DNA of 64,000 bases from Sphingomonas sp. (GTDB taxonomy: Bacteria; Pseudomonadota; Alphaproteobacteria; Sphingomonadales; Sphingomonadaceae), in NCBI RefSeq assembly GCF_024508665.1, contig NZ_JANINP010000002.1, positions 224,598 through 288,597 on the forward strand, given 5' to 3'. The notes beneath the pieces are model-generated. The model ran no database searches and had not been told where the DNA came from. It saw only the letters and a list, made by a program, of their open reading frames with translations. Both the position numbers and the translations under genes were made by a program. Of the stretch, positions 27,139-36,355 are shown in pieces; positions within the stretch are counted from its first letter, which is position 1, and each line of letters begins with the position of its first letter.

Positions 27139-28781
27139 AAGCTGGTTTTCTTCTGATCGCCGCCTTGTTCGGCGCTTGCATGCTGGCGGGTTCCGTTCCC
27201 GCCATCTCGGCAGGTCAGGCGAAGATTGCGGACCCGATCGCCAACCCGCCCGCGGGGCGTCTGCAAGGCGTACGCGAAGGCGATGCGACCGTGTTTCGCG
27301 CCATACCTTATGCTTTGCCGCCGGTCGGCGACCGGCGCTGGCGGCCACCGGCGGCGATGCCGCGCTGGGACGGCGTGCGCGCCGCGAAGCTCGCCGGTCC
27401 GGCGTGCATGCAGCCGCCTATGGGAGGCGGTCCCTATGATCGCGGTTCGCCGAAGATGGACGAGGATTGCCTGACGCTCGACGTCACCGCGCCGGCCAAT
27501 GCGCGCAATGCCCCGGTCATGGTCTGGATCCATGGCGGGACGCTGATCTGGGGGACCGCTCAGTCGAAAATGTATGACGGGCGCGAATTCGCGAAACGCG
27601 GCATCGTCCTCGTGTCGATCAACTACCGGCTCGGCGTGCTCGGCTATCTCGCGCATCCGGGGCTGAGCAAGGAATCGCCCGAGGGCATATCGGGCAATTA
27701 CGGCCTGCTCGACCAGATCGCCGCGCTCAAATGGGTCCGCGCCAACATCGCCGCATTCGGCGGGAACCCGCGCAACGTCACCGTCTTCGGCGAATCCGCC
27801 GGCGCGCTGAGCGTCGAATATCTGCTCGCCTCGCCGCCCGCTCGCGGGCTGTTCGACAAGGCGATCGTCGAGAGCGGCTATCTTTTCACCATGCCCGAGT
27901 TACGGACCGCGCGGTACGAGGAGCAGTCCGCCGAAAGCATCGGCGCGGCGCTGGCTAAGCGGCTCGGCGCGCCCGACGTTGCGACATTGCGCGCGATGGA
28001 TGCGCGCACGCTGGTCAATTCCGCGACCGGTTATGTGCCTTATGGCACGATCGACGGCAAGATTCTGAAACGCCAATTGGTCGACACCTTCGATCGCGGC
28101 GAACAGGCGCCGGTGCCGCTGATCGCGGGATTCAACAGCGGGGAGATACGCAGCCTGCGCTTCCTGCTGCCGCCGCTCCCCGCCGACGCCGGGACGTACG
28201 CGAAGACGATCGGGGCACGGTACGGCGACCTCGCTGATGCCTGGCTGAAGCTCTATCCGGCGAGCGACCTAGCGCAGACGCAACTTGCCGCCACGCGGGA
28301 CGCGGTGTTCGGGTGGACGGCGGAACGCCTTGTCCGGAAACAGGCGGCGCTCGGCCAGCGATCCTATCTCTATTTCTTCAGCCACAGCTATCCGAGCGAG
28401 CTGGCCGCGGACCTTGCGGCCTTTCATGCCAGCGAGGTGCCGTTCGTGTTCGGGACCTTTGCCGATACGCCCGGCGAATGGCCACGTATCCCGGACACCG
28501 CGGACGAACGATCGCTGTCGGCCGCAATGCTGGATTACTGGACGAGTTTCGCGCGAAACGCCGTGCCGGCGTCGGCCAAGGGACCCGAATGGAAACCCTT
28601 CACGGTGAAGGCGAGCTATATGCACTTCGCCGACAAGCCCTATCTCGCGCGCGACCTCATGCCGGGCATGTACGATTTGCACGAGCAGATCATGGCCCGC
28701 CGTCGCGCAAGCGGCGTGCAATCGTGGAACTGGCGCACAGCGGCGACCGCCCCCGTGCTCCCGAAGGATGATCGCCGTTGA
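27135..28781 (+). CDS. Type-B carboxylesterase
   Basis: A 548-residue alpha/beta hydrolase of the carboxylesterase/cholinesterase family. GTG start, then a Sec signal of about 26 residues (LLIAALFGACMLAGSVPAISA). The oxyanion segment is WIHGGTLIWG, the nucleophile Ser221 lies in FGESAGA, and EDCLTLDV precedes them as usual. The catalytic His of the family is expected in the C-terminal third. It should be exported and cleave carboxylic esters taken up by the receptor encoded upstream. Confidence 0.92.
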   Translation: MKAGFLLIAALFGACMLAGSVPAISAGQAKIADPIANPPAGRLQGVREGDATVFRAIPYALPPVGDRRWRPPAAMPRWDGVRAAKLAGPACMQPPMGGGPYDRGSPKMDEDCLTLDVTAPANARNAPVMVWIHGGTLIWGTAQSKMYDGREFAKRGIVLVSINYRLGVLGYLAHPGLSKESPEGISGNYGLLDQIAALKWVRANIAAFGGNPRNVTVFGESAGALSVEYLLASPPARGLFDKAIVESGYLFTMPELRTARYEEQSAESIGAALAKRLGAPDVATLRAMDARTLVNSATGYVPYGTIDGKILKRQLVDTFDRGEQAPVPLIAGFNSGEIRSLRFLLPPLPADAGTYAKTIGARYGDLADAWLKLYPASDLAQTQLAATRDAVFGWTAERLVRKQAALGQRSYLYFFSHSYPSELAADLAAFHASEVPFVFGTFADTPGEWPRIPDTADERSLSAAMLDYWTSFARNAVPASAKGPEWKPFTVKASYMHFADKPYLARDLMPGMYDLHEQIMARRRASGVQSWNWRTAATAPVLPKDDRR

Positions 28782-28845
28782 TCGGCTTCCTTCAACAAGT
28801 TGAGCAACGGGGTGTAAAAGTGCGCCGCGTTTGGAGACAGTGAAT

Positions 28846-30513
28846 ATGATTGGGTCGAACCTAGCGATGTCCGGACCGCTTCGCGCGGCGCTCGCAGGCC
28901 TTGCCATGGTGACGATGGCAACCGCATCGCCGGCGGCAGCCCGAACGGATGGCAATCGCGCGACACCCGCGGATAAATGCGCATCGCTGGCAAAGCTCCG
29001 CTTACCCGACACCAGCATCGCGAAGGCAACGGTCGTCGACGATCCGGCGGCGACGTTCAAGCTCAAGGACGTTCCGGGTTTCTGCCGCGTGGTCGCCCAT
29101 GTCCGTTCGGCGCCCGATTCCGACGTCCGCGTCGAGATATGGCTGCCGCTCCAGGGATGGGCCGGCATTTTTCATGGAAATGGCAATGGCGGTTTCGGCG
29201 GAACCCTGGAAGCCGGCTATGGCGGCATGGTCGCCGGCCTGCGTCGGGGTTATGCGACGGCCATGACGGACACCGGCACCGCGCCGGCCACGATGCTCGA
29301 TGGCGACGCGCTGATAGGGCATCCACGCAAATGGAAGGACTGGGGCCGCCTCTCCACTCATGTGATGACGGTCACCGGCAAGTCGATCGCCCAAGCCTTT
29401 TACGGTCGGACCGCCAAGCGATCTTATTATACGGGCTGCTCGACGGGTGGGCAGCAAGGCCTGATCGAAGCGCTCTATTATCCGCGCGACTATAACGGCA
29501 TCCTGGTCGGCGCGCCGGTCATCAACCGGACATGGGGGCATGCCGCCGTCGCCTGGGATTTCGCCGCCGCAAATCGGACGCCCGGAAGCCTGCTGAGCGA
29601 CGCCAAGCTGACCCTACTCAACACCGCGGCGACACTGTCCTGCAACCGCCGGGGTTATGGCGTGCCCGGAGACGCATTCATCACCGATCCGCTCGCCTGC
29701 ACCTTCGACCCCAAGGAACTCGAATGCCGCGGTGCCGACAACGGGCAATGCCTGACGACGGCCGAGGTCGCGACGGCGCGCGCTTTCTATACGGGACCGA
29801 CGTCTCGCGACGGCCGGCCGCTCTTCTTCGGATGGCCGATCGGCAGCGAAGCGCCGGGCCGGTTCGGCTGGTCGTTCCTGCAGACCGCCGCCAACGGGCA
29901 GCCGCAATTTGCAGGCTTGTTCAAATGGGTGTTCGGTAGCACCTGGGACTGGCACGGGTTCGATGTGGATCGCGACATGCCGGTCGTCGACGCCAGGCTG
30001 GGCGCGGACGTCAACGATGCGACACGCGGCAATTTGCGGGCGTTCGCGGCGCTCGGCGGCAAGCTCATCATCTATCACGGGCTGGCGGACTCGCTGGTGC
30101 CACCGGCCCAGTCGGTAGCCTTCTACCAGCGGCAGGCTGGCGAGCTTGGCGGGATGGAGCGGCTGCGCCGCACCGCGCGGTTGTTCATGGCGCCGGGCAT
30201 GATGCACTGTGGTGGAGGGAGCGGCCCCGACGTCTTCAACTCGCTCTCCAACGGATTGCCGCAGCCCCCGGCCGAAGGCCCAAGCGACGACCTGTTCTCG
30301 GCGCTCCTTGCTTGGGAGAGCGGGGGCCGCGGCCCCGAACGGGTGATCGCGACCAAGTTCGCTGCCGACAAACCGGGAGTGATAGAGCTTCAGCGACCGC
30401 TTTGCCCCTATCCGCAAGTCGCCCGTTACAAAGGGATCGGTTCGACGAGCCTCGCTTCCAATTTCATTTGTGCCGCCGGCCCCGCGAACGGAGGGAGAGC
30501 GAGTAGGCCATAG
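28846..30513 (+). CDS. Tannase/feruloyl-esterase family protein
   Basis: A 555-residue exported esterase. After a signal peptide (to about PAAARTD) comes the family pattern: Ser199 in TGCSTGGQQG with its neighbouring Cys198, Asp in YHGLADSLVP, and His454-Cys455 in MMHCGGG; the Cys pair forms the disulfide that joins Ser and His in this family. It releases gallate, ferulate or similar acids from esters. ATG at 28846 has GGAGA eight bases ahead; TTG 28831 and GTG 28840 are alternatives. It closes the cluster and fits a role of feeding a carboxylic acid to the CoA ligase. Confidence 0.92.
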   Translation: MIGSNLAMSGPLRAALAGLAMVTMATASPAAARTDGNRATPADKCASLAKLRLPDTSIAKATVVDDPAATFKLKDVPGFCRVVAHVRSAPDSDVRVEIWLPLQGWAGIFHGNGNGGFGGTLEAGYGGMVAGLRRGYATAMTDTGTAPATMLDGDALIGHPRKWKDWGRLSTHVMTVTGKSIAQAFYGRTAKRSYYTGCSTGGQQGLIEALYYPRDYNGILVGAPVINRTWGHAAVAWDFAAANRTPGSLLSDAKLTLLNTAATLSCNRRGYGVPGDAFITDPLACTFDPKELECRGADNGQCLTTAEVATARAFYTGPTSRDGRPLFFGWPIGSEAPGRFGWSFLQTAANGQPQFAGLFKWVFGSTWDWHGFDVDRDMPVVDARLGADVNDATRGNLRAFAALGGKLIIYHGLADSLVPPAQSVAFYQRQAGELGGMERLRRTARLFMAPGMMHCGGGSGPDVFNSLSNGLPQPPAEGPSDDLFSALLAWESGGRGPERVIATKFAADKPGVIELQRPLCPYPQVARYKGIGSTSLASNFICAAGPANGGRASRP

Positions 30514-30744
30514 AGTATACCCGGAGCCTGGCGCACACATTGTGGGTTCCGGTAGCGCCGTTCCGCAAGCCTGGGTGACGTTGTAGAGCATGAGCATTTC
30601 GCGACGGGCGCAGACTGACGGCAATAATGTCAAATCGGGCCGCCGGACTGTTCCGTTAATGTTCTCGATATATTATAGCTCTCCGATGCTATCGCTCGCG
30701 GACTGCCCGCCATTTTCGATTCCCGGTTTGGCGCAGGCCGCCTG

Positions 30745-32016
30745 ATGGGCCAGCGCGCCGGCAGTGCAGACCTCCCCCTCCATGGCGGGCGCGTTCCGGC
30801 CTGGCTGGGCCAGCGGATGAGCCGGCTGGGTGCCGTCATCGTCGAGGCGATCGTCCTCGAATATGGCCGCGACGAACTGCTTCGCCGCCTCGCGCATCCC
30901 TTCTGGTTCCAGTCGTTCGGCGCGGTGATGGGCATGGATTGGCATTCGTCGGGCATCACGACCAGCGTCGTCGGCGCGCTGAAGCGCGGGCTGGCGCCCT
31001 TGTCGGCCGAACTCGGCGTGCATGTCTGCGGTGGCCGCGGCCGGCATAGCCGATCGACTCCGCAGGAGCTGGTCGCGGTCGGCGATCGCGTCGGCATCGA
31101 CGGAGCGGCACTGGCCAAGGCCAGCCGATTGGTCGCGAAGGTCGACAGCGCGGCCGTGCAGGACGGGTTCGATCTCTATCTCCACGGCTTCATCGTGACC
31201 GACGACGGCCGCTGGGTGGTCGTCCAGCAGGGCATGAACGGGGATCGCCGGCAAGCGCGGCGCTATCATTGGCTGTCGGACGGGCTGACCAGTTTCGTCG
31301 ATGCGCCACACGCCGCGATCGAGGGTCATGCACAAGGCCGGATCGTCAATCTGGCCGACCGGCGCGCGGCGGACTCCCGGCAGCGCCAGCTCGACCTGCT
31401 CGCCGATATGGGCCCGACCGGAATCACCCGTCAGCTTGCACGGCTGGAAGGCAGGGCGCCGTCCGCTCCGGTCGCCGAGCCGCTGCTCCCGCATCTGGTC
31501 ATGCCTGATCATCACGACGTGCGCGCCGAGGATGTCGTCGAACGGCGCCTCCAGGCGGCATTCGCCGCCGCCGCCGACCGCGGGCCCGAGGATTTCGCGC
31601 AGCTACTGCTGGTGCCCGGTGTCGGCGCGCGTACGGTGCGCGCACTCGCGCTGGTCGCCGAGGTCGTACATGGCACTCCCTGTCGCTTCAGCGATCCCGC
31701 ACGCTTCTCGCTCGCGCATGGCGGCAAGGATCGCCACCCCTTTCCGGTGCCGACCAAAGTCTACGACCACAGCATAAGCGTGATGAAATCGGCCGTCCGG
31801 AAGGCGAAATTGGGTCGGGAGGAAGAACTGGCCGCGCTCCGGCGGCTGGACGCGCAAGCGCGGCGGCTGGAGGCAAATGTGTCGGGCCCATCGGTAGACG
31901 CGGTCATCGCCGAAGAGCGAGCCCGCTCGCACGAACATGGCGGGCGCAGCGTCTTTGGTTGGGAGCCCGCGAGCGATGCCATGCCTTATCGCCGGACGGC
32001 GCCTCGGACCGATTGA
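30745..32016 (+). CDS. DUF763 protein with helix-hairpin-helix motif
   Basis: A 423-residue protein of the DUF763 family, found in scattered archaea and bacteria. Conserved segments are ADLPLHGGRVPAWL at the N-terminus, GMDWHSSGITTSV, VCGGRGRHSRSTP, and YHWLSDGLTSFVD. Near residue 288, LLLVPGVGARTVRALALVAEVVHG is a helix-hairpin-helix, a non-specific nucleic-acid-binding motif. The His-rich GGKDRHPFPVPTKVYD segment follows. No role is established; a DNA- or RNA-processing function is an inference. It is a single gene with its own upstream region (30514-30744). Confidence 0.85.
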   Translation: MGQRAGSADLPLHGGRVPAWLGQRMSRLGAVIVEAIVLEYGRDELLRRLAHPFWFQSFGAVMGMDWHSSGITTSVVGALKRGLAPLSAELGVHVCGGRGRHSRSTPQELVAVGDRVGIDGAALAKASRLVAKVDSAAVQDGFDLYLHGFIVTDDGRWVVVQQGMNGDRRQARRYHWLSDGLTSFVDAPHAAIEGHAQGRIVNLADRRAADSRQRQLDLLADMGPTGITRQLARLEGRAPSAPVAEPLLPHLVMPDHHDVRAEDVVERRLQAAFAAAADRGPEDFAQLLLVPGVGARTVRALALVAEVVHGTPCRFSDPARFSLAHGGKDRHPFPVPTKVYDHSISVMKSAVRKAKLGREEELAALRRLDAQARRLEANVSGPSVDAVIAEERARSHEHGGRSVFGWEPASDAMPYRRTAPRTD

Positions 32017-32171
32017 CGGTGATCGGATCGGCCGTCGCTCGCACAGCGTATCGCCGGGTCCGGGGCGCCGGGGCCCAGGCATAGCACCGCAAATCGACAG
32101 GCTGCGCCTCACCAGATCGACGGCGTCAATGTCCTGCCGCGCGCACCTCCTGTTCTTCGGGGCACATTACA

Positions 32172-32211
32172 GGAGGGGGCATCGCTGGCCTTGGACCGCG
32201 ATGCCCCCTCC
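32172..32211. terminator. Hairpin between convergent DUF763 and TonB receptor genes
   Basis: A 14-base perfect stem (arms GGAGGGGGCATCGC and its complement) closes a 12-base loop. It lies between the ends of two convergent genes and could serve both, although neither side has a clear T run. Confidence 0.6.
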
Positions 32212-32236
32212 CGCCCCCTTGTAACCGGCCCGCGCC

Positions 32237-35083
32237 TTAGAACTTCGCCCGAACGCCCATGCGGAAGCTGCGACCGATCGGATCGTACAGGTCGAACCTT
32301 CCGCCCAGGCCCGGCGCCGAATATTGCACGGTGGCGGGAATCACCGGCAAGTCGACCGGGTCGCGATCGAATAGGTTGTCGATGCCGAAGGTCAACGTAT
32401 AGGCACCCTTCCCGTCAAGCCGGACCACGCCCGTCAGGCCGAAGGTCAGGAAGCTCTTGACCGAATTGTTGTCGACATCGACGCCGCTGACCCAATTGCT
32501 CTGGAGTTTACCCGGGCCGACATAGCGGCTGTTGAGCGTGAGCGAGACCGGTCCCTGCTCGTAGGTCAGATAGGCGTTCGCCTTCCACTTCGGCTCGCCC
32601 GGATTGAGATCGCCGATCTGGCCGGCCAGGTTGGTCACGTTTCCGACCGCATCGACCTGCGTGAACACCGGCACATATGATGCCAGCCCGCGGAAGGTGA
32701 CCTCACCGGGCCCGACGCGATGCCGGTAATCGACCTCGAAGTCCCAGCCCTCCGTCTTGAGACTCGCGACATTGACCGGAACGGTATCGATCGAGAGGAT
32801 CGCCTGGCTCGCGTCGCGGTGGATATATTGGCAATATTGCGTCTGCCCCCCGTTGCAGAAGACCAGCTCCTGGGCGGCGCTGACCGAGGAAATCGCGCCC
32901 TTCAGGTTGATGCGATAATAGTCGACAGACAGCTGCAGTCCGGGAATGAAGCTGGGACTGAAGATGATCCCGGCGGTAGCCGTATCCGCTTCCTCGGGCC
33001 GAAGCGCGGGGTTGCCCTTCGCATTGGTATATTGCGGATACGTCTTGTTGGTGACCGAGTCGAACACCGGCTGTTGGGTGAGGACGCCGCCCGAGAATAG
33101 ATCGGTGAGGGTCGGCGCGCGAATATCGTGGGACAGCGTGCCGCGGATCCGCAAATCCCTGAAAACCTGATCCGAGATACCGACCTTCCAGGTCTTCACG
33201 CTGCCGCTGGTGCTGTAGTCGGTAATCCGCCCGGCGGCTTGCAATTCGAGTTTCTGTGCCAGGGGCACGTCCTTCAGGATCGGGATCACCGCCTCGACGA
33301 ACGCTTCCTTGACGTGGCGCTTGCCGTAGAAGGGCTGGAAATTCTGGACCGCATAAGCGCGGGCGAGGGCCAGGGCATCCTGGGTCGAGGATGCTTCGTT
33401 CCGGATGTAATCGCCGCCAAAGGCAACCGACACATCTCCCGCGGGGAGTTTGAAAAGCGTCCCGGAGGCGTCCACCGACGCAACGTCGAGCTTCACGATC
33501 GAACGTTGATAGGCGGTGCCGTGCGTATAGGCGATCGCCGCCGGCGATGCCACGCCGACACCGAACAGGTTGAGCGGCACGCAACCGTTATTGGGATTGG
33601 TCAACGTAGAGCGGCAGACGATGTTATTGGTTACCGGATCGCGGACCGCGTCCACGGCGTTGTTGAAATTGCCGATGATCGTGTCGTTGTCGGCATAAAG
33701 ATTGGTGAGCGACTGGCCGTGCGTGTAATAAGCGTGCCACTTCCACGTCGCCCCTATCTCTCCATCTACGCCGACGGTTGCTCGCCAGACATCGCGATTG
33801 TTGCGCGACGTCGGCGGACCGAAATCGACCGTATCCTTGCCGAGCAGGGCATATTGCTGTCCCGTAGCGAGCAATTGATCGCGGATCGTCGCGGGCAAAT
33901 AGGCATTGTCCGGCCGGATCTGGATGTTGCCCTGGCGCATGTAATTCAGATAGCCGTTTTCGTTGTAATTGGTCCTGCCGTAGAACCCTTCGACATAGGC
34001 CTTCACCCCGGGCACCACGTCATAATCGACATGCCCGAAGATGTTGGCGTAGTTCAGCGGCGTCGAGATCGAGCGGGCGAGACCCACTGTCCTGTCGACA
34101 TCGCCCCCGTATTGGACGAGGCCGGACTGGTTGCCGAAATTGTAGGGCGCCAGCGTGCCGTCCGGCAGGAACTGGATGCCGCGCAACACGGTGTTGGTCT
34201 TTCCGTCAGCTCCGACGGATCCGACGAACACGCCCCCCGGGGATACGTTCGATGTCGCCGCATAGCTGACCGTGATCTGCCGCGGCTGGCCGTTGGTCGT
34301 GGTATAGGCCGGATTGTTGACCACAGCCCTGCTCTTGAAGAAGTCGCGATCGACCAGGTCGACGCCCCTGGGCTGGTTGAGATAGTCGAACTCGACGACG
34401 AAATGGCCCTTACCGCCGGCGAAGCTGTGACCGGCGGTCACGTTCGCTTTGACATAGCCCGCATCGCCACGGTCGGTAACGCCGCTCTCCACGTTCAGGC
34501 CGAGGCCTTGATAATCGCGATCGAGAACGAAATTGACGACGCCGGCGACGGCGTCCGAACCCCAGGCCGCCGAGGCGCCGCCAGTCACCACTTCCACCCG
34601 CTTGATCAGACCAAAGGGCAAGGTGACGGTATCCACGCCGCCGGCGGTGGTCGATTCGACGACGCGCCGGGTGTCGAGCAGGACCAGCGTCCGCGTCGGA
34701 CCGAGATTGCGCAGGTTGACGAATTCCGCACCGCCGCCGGCGACGTTGATCGCGGGGTTCTTGGCCGACGTCGCGTTGCCGAAGGACGGCAGCTGGTTGA
34801 GGTAGCTTGCGATCGTGGTCGGGGCCTGGCGATTGATTTCGGCCTGGCCGACAACCGTCACCGGCGTGGGCTGCTGGAAACCATTCGCGATGATGCGCGA
34901 ACCCGTCACCACGATATCGCCTTCAGGCGTGGCCGGCGCGGCGGCGGAATCCTGTCCTGCTGCGGGCTGGTCAGCCGTGTTGGAAGCCGTCGAGGAGGAA
35001 GGCGCTGTCGGCGTCGACTGCGCTTGAGCCACCGACGGCAGAATGAAGAACGCGGCACCGCACAACAGAATCGCCCTTGGCAT
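32237..35083 (-). CDS. TonB-dependent outer-membrane receptor
   Basis: A 948-residue receptor: signal peptide (LLCGAAFFILPSVAQAQS), TonB-box-like EGDIVVTGSRI, plug (about 70-210, with LLDTRRVVES and AAWGSDAVAGVVNF), and a barrel ending GVRAKF with C-terminal Phe. ATG at 35083 has AGGAGGAGGG upstream and begins the signal peptide; the longer frame to 35134 adds nothing sensible. It stands first of the minus-strand gene set and shares its layout with the receptor at 20558. The substrate is unknown. Confidence 0.92.
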   Translation of the reverse strand: MPRAILLCGAAFFILPSVAQAQSTPTAPSSSTASNTADQPAAGQDSAAAPATPEGDIVVTGSRIIANGFQQPTPVTVVGQAEINRQAPTTIASYLNQLPSFGNATSAKNPAINVAGGGAEFVNLRNLGPTRTLVLLDTRRVVESTTAGGVDTVTLPFGLIKRVEVVTGGASAAWGSDAVAGVVNFVLDRDYQGLGLNVESGVTDRGDAGYVKANVTAGHSFAGGKGHFVVEFDYLNQPRGVDLVDRDFFKSRAVVNNPAYTTTNGQPRQITVSYAATSNVSPGGVFVGSVGADGKTNTVLRGIQFLPDGTLAPYNFGNQSGLVQYGGDVDRTVGLARSISTPLNYANIFGHVDYDVVPGVKAYVEGFYGRTNYNENGYLNYMRQGNIQIRPDNAYLPATIRDQLLATGQQYALLGKDTVDFGPPTSRNNRDVWRATVGVDGEIGATWKWHAYYTHGQSLTNLYADNDTIIGNFNNAVDAVRDPVTNNIVCRSTLTNPNNGCVPLNLFGVGVASPAAIAYTHGTAYQRSIVKLDVASVDASGTLFKLPAGDVSVAFGGDYIRNEASSTQDALALARAYAVQNFQPFYGKRHVKEAFVEAVIPILKDVPLAQKLELQAAGRITDYSTSGSVKTWKVGISDQVFRDLRIRGTLSHDIRAPTLTDLFSGGVLTQQPVFDSVTNKTYPQYTNAKGNPALRPEEADTATAGIIFSPSFIPGLQLSVDYYRINLKGAISSVSAAQELVFCNGGQTQYCQYIHRDASQAILSIDTVPVNVASLKTEGWDFEVDYRHRVGPGEVTFRGLASYVPVFTQVDAVGNVTNLAGQIGDLNPGEPKWKANAYLTYEQGPVSLTLNSRYVGPGKLQSNWVSGVDVDNNSVKSFLTFGLTGVVRLDGKGAYTLTFGIDNLFDRDPVDLPVIPATVQYSAPGLGGRFDLYDPIGRSFRMGVRAKF

Positions 35084-35459
35084 CGAACACCCTCCTCCTA
35101 GCGAATGCGCTCTTCGGCGCGATGGCGGGATCATGAGGCCCGATTAGACGAAGCGCAATGATTTTCTTTCACTTGCTAGTGAGGGTTTGCGAGCCTGTTC
35201 TCGGTCCATTCTTAGATCGCCCGATAGGCCCGCTCGCCGATCGCTATCGAGGCTTTCCGCCCTCTGCCGTCACCACTGCGCGGCGATTTTGAGCGGACAG
35301 CTCAAACAGCCGCTGCATGTCCTGCAGAATCAAGGGGCTATCTGGCGTGGCGCGCGGTCTGGGGCGCGAGCTACGGCCGCCCGCTACCGCCAAGCGGTGC
35401 AGCGCGCGGCGGTCCACCTCTTGCGCCCCGCCCAACTCGCAATTCTTCACCCGGAACCG
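35084..35459. promoter_or_regulatory. Control region of the TonB receptor, with inverted repeat
   Basis: These 376 bases between the TetR gene and the receptor start hold no convincing gene. TCACT-TGCT-AGTGA at 35169-35182 is a perfect five-base inverted repeat 86 bases from the receptor start, a plausible TetR-type operator. The right part (35250-35459) is GC-rich with nothing that I can assign. Confidence 0.4.
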
Positions 35460-36215
35460 TTATGCGGCCGCGCCGCGCTCCGCCTTGCGTTCGGCGCAAA
35501 CCGCGCAGAACCCGCCGGCCATGAATGTCGCCATGCGTTTCTTGACCGCCAGGAAGTCGTCCGACCGGCACAAACCGTGCGACAATTTGTCGATACGCCC
35601 CGTCCGCGCGAGCGTGAGCATCAGCGCGCCGGTCACGAAGTGATAGCCCCAGAAGATGTCATCCTCTTCGCAATCGGGGAGAGCGCGCTTGAGCATTTCG
35701 ATCAGGCGCAGCACGACCGGATCGAAATGCTGGTCCATCAATTCCGCGCCCCATTCCGGCGTGTTGGCCACCTGAGCGCCGAGTGCCGCATAGTTCTTCC
35801 ACCCCTCCCCGCCTTCGATGTAAAGGTCGAGGTCGGTGTCGAGAAAGGCGTGCAGGGCGCCCTCGACCGTCGGGCGGCCGCCGGTCTCCCGGTCATAGTC
35901 TTCCAGGGCCCTCATCCGGCGCTCGCTCGTCACCTCGGCGCGGCGCGCGAAGACGGCATCGAACAATGCGCGCTTATCGGCGAAATAGTAATTGAGCAGC
36001 GTGTGGTGCACGCCGACCTGCTTGGCGACGTCCTTCAACGTGACGCCGTAAAGCCCGTGTCGCGAAAAGAGATATTCCGCCGCATCGAGTATCTGCTCGG
36101 TCGTCTCCGCGCGTTGCTCTGCCTTGGTGCTGGCCTTCCGCTTGCTCGTCCGGCCAGCGTCGGCAGCGGGCCGATTCCGAGCGCTGGGCGCGGACGATGG
36201 TCTTGCTCGGGTCAC
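35460..36215 (-). CDS. TetR-family regulator
   Basis: A 251-residue regulator: a basic Ser/Ala-rich N-terminal tail (about 35 residues), then the TetR helix-turn-helix (TTEQILDAAEYLFSRHGLYG, TLKDVAKQVGVHHTLLNYYF), and a ligand domain with IFWGYHFVTGALM, GRIDKLSHGLCRSDDF and FMAGGFCAVC. The GTG start has GAGGA ten bases upstream. It is clearly paralogous to the TetR at 40294-41013. It lies upstream of, and in the same direction as, the TonB receptor, so that receptor or the adjacent SDR is its likely target. Confidence 0.9.
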   Translation of the reverse strand: MTRARPSSAPSARNRPAADAGRTSKRKASTKAEQRAETTEQILDAAEYLFSRHGLYGVTLKDVAKQVGVHHTLLNYYFADKRALFDAVFARRAEVTSERRMRALEDYDRETGGRPTVEGALHAFLDTDLDLYIEGGEGWKNYAALGAQVANTPEWGAELMDQHFDPVVLRLIEMLKRALPDCEEDDIFWGYHFVTGALMLTLARTGRIDKLSHGLCRSDDFLAVKKRMATFMAGGFCAVCAERKAERGAAA

Positions 36216-36355
36216 CTTTGACGGTCCTCTTGTACGGATACCGCTCCTTTCAAGCTTGGCCGGTGGACGTCAAGCGGGTGGACAGGGGCAGATAGGCGGA
36301 CGTGCGGCGCCTTTCCGCCGCCTTGGGTCGACGATCGGCGGTCTGCGACCGGCGA

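Noticed and set aside
33128..35101. Long open frame (657 codons) antisense to a TonB receptor
   Set aside because: The receptor has signal peptide, plug and barrel end; the antisense product has no recognisable feature.
35244..35450. 68-codon minus-strand frame between TetR and TonB receptor
   Set aside because: No ribosome site, no recognisable domain, and composition like other shadow frames.
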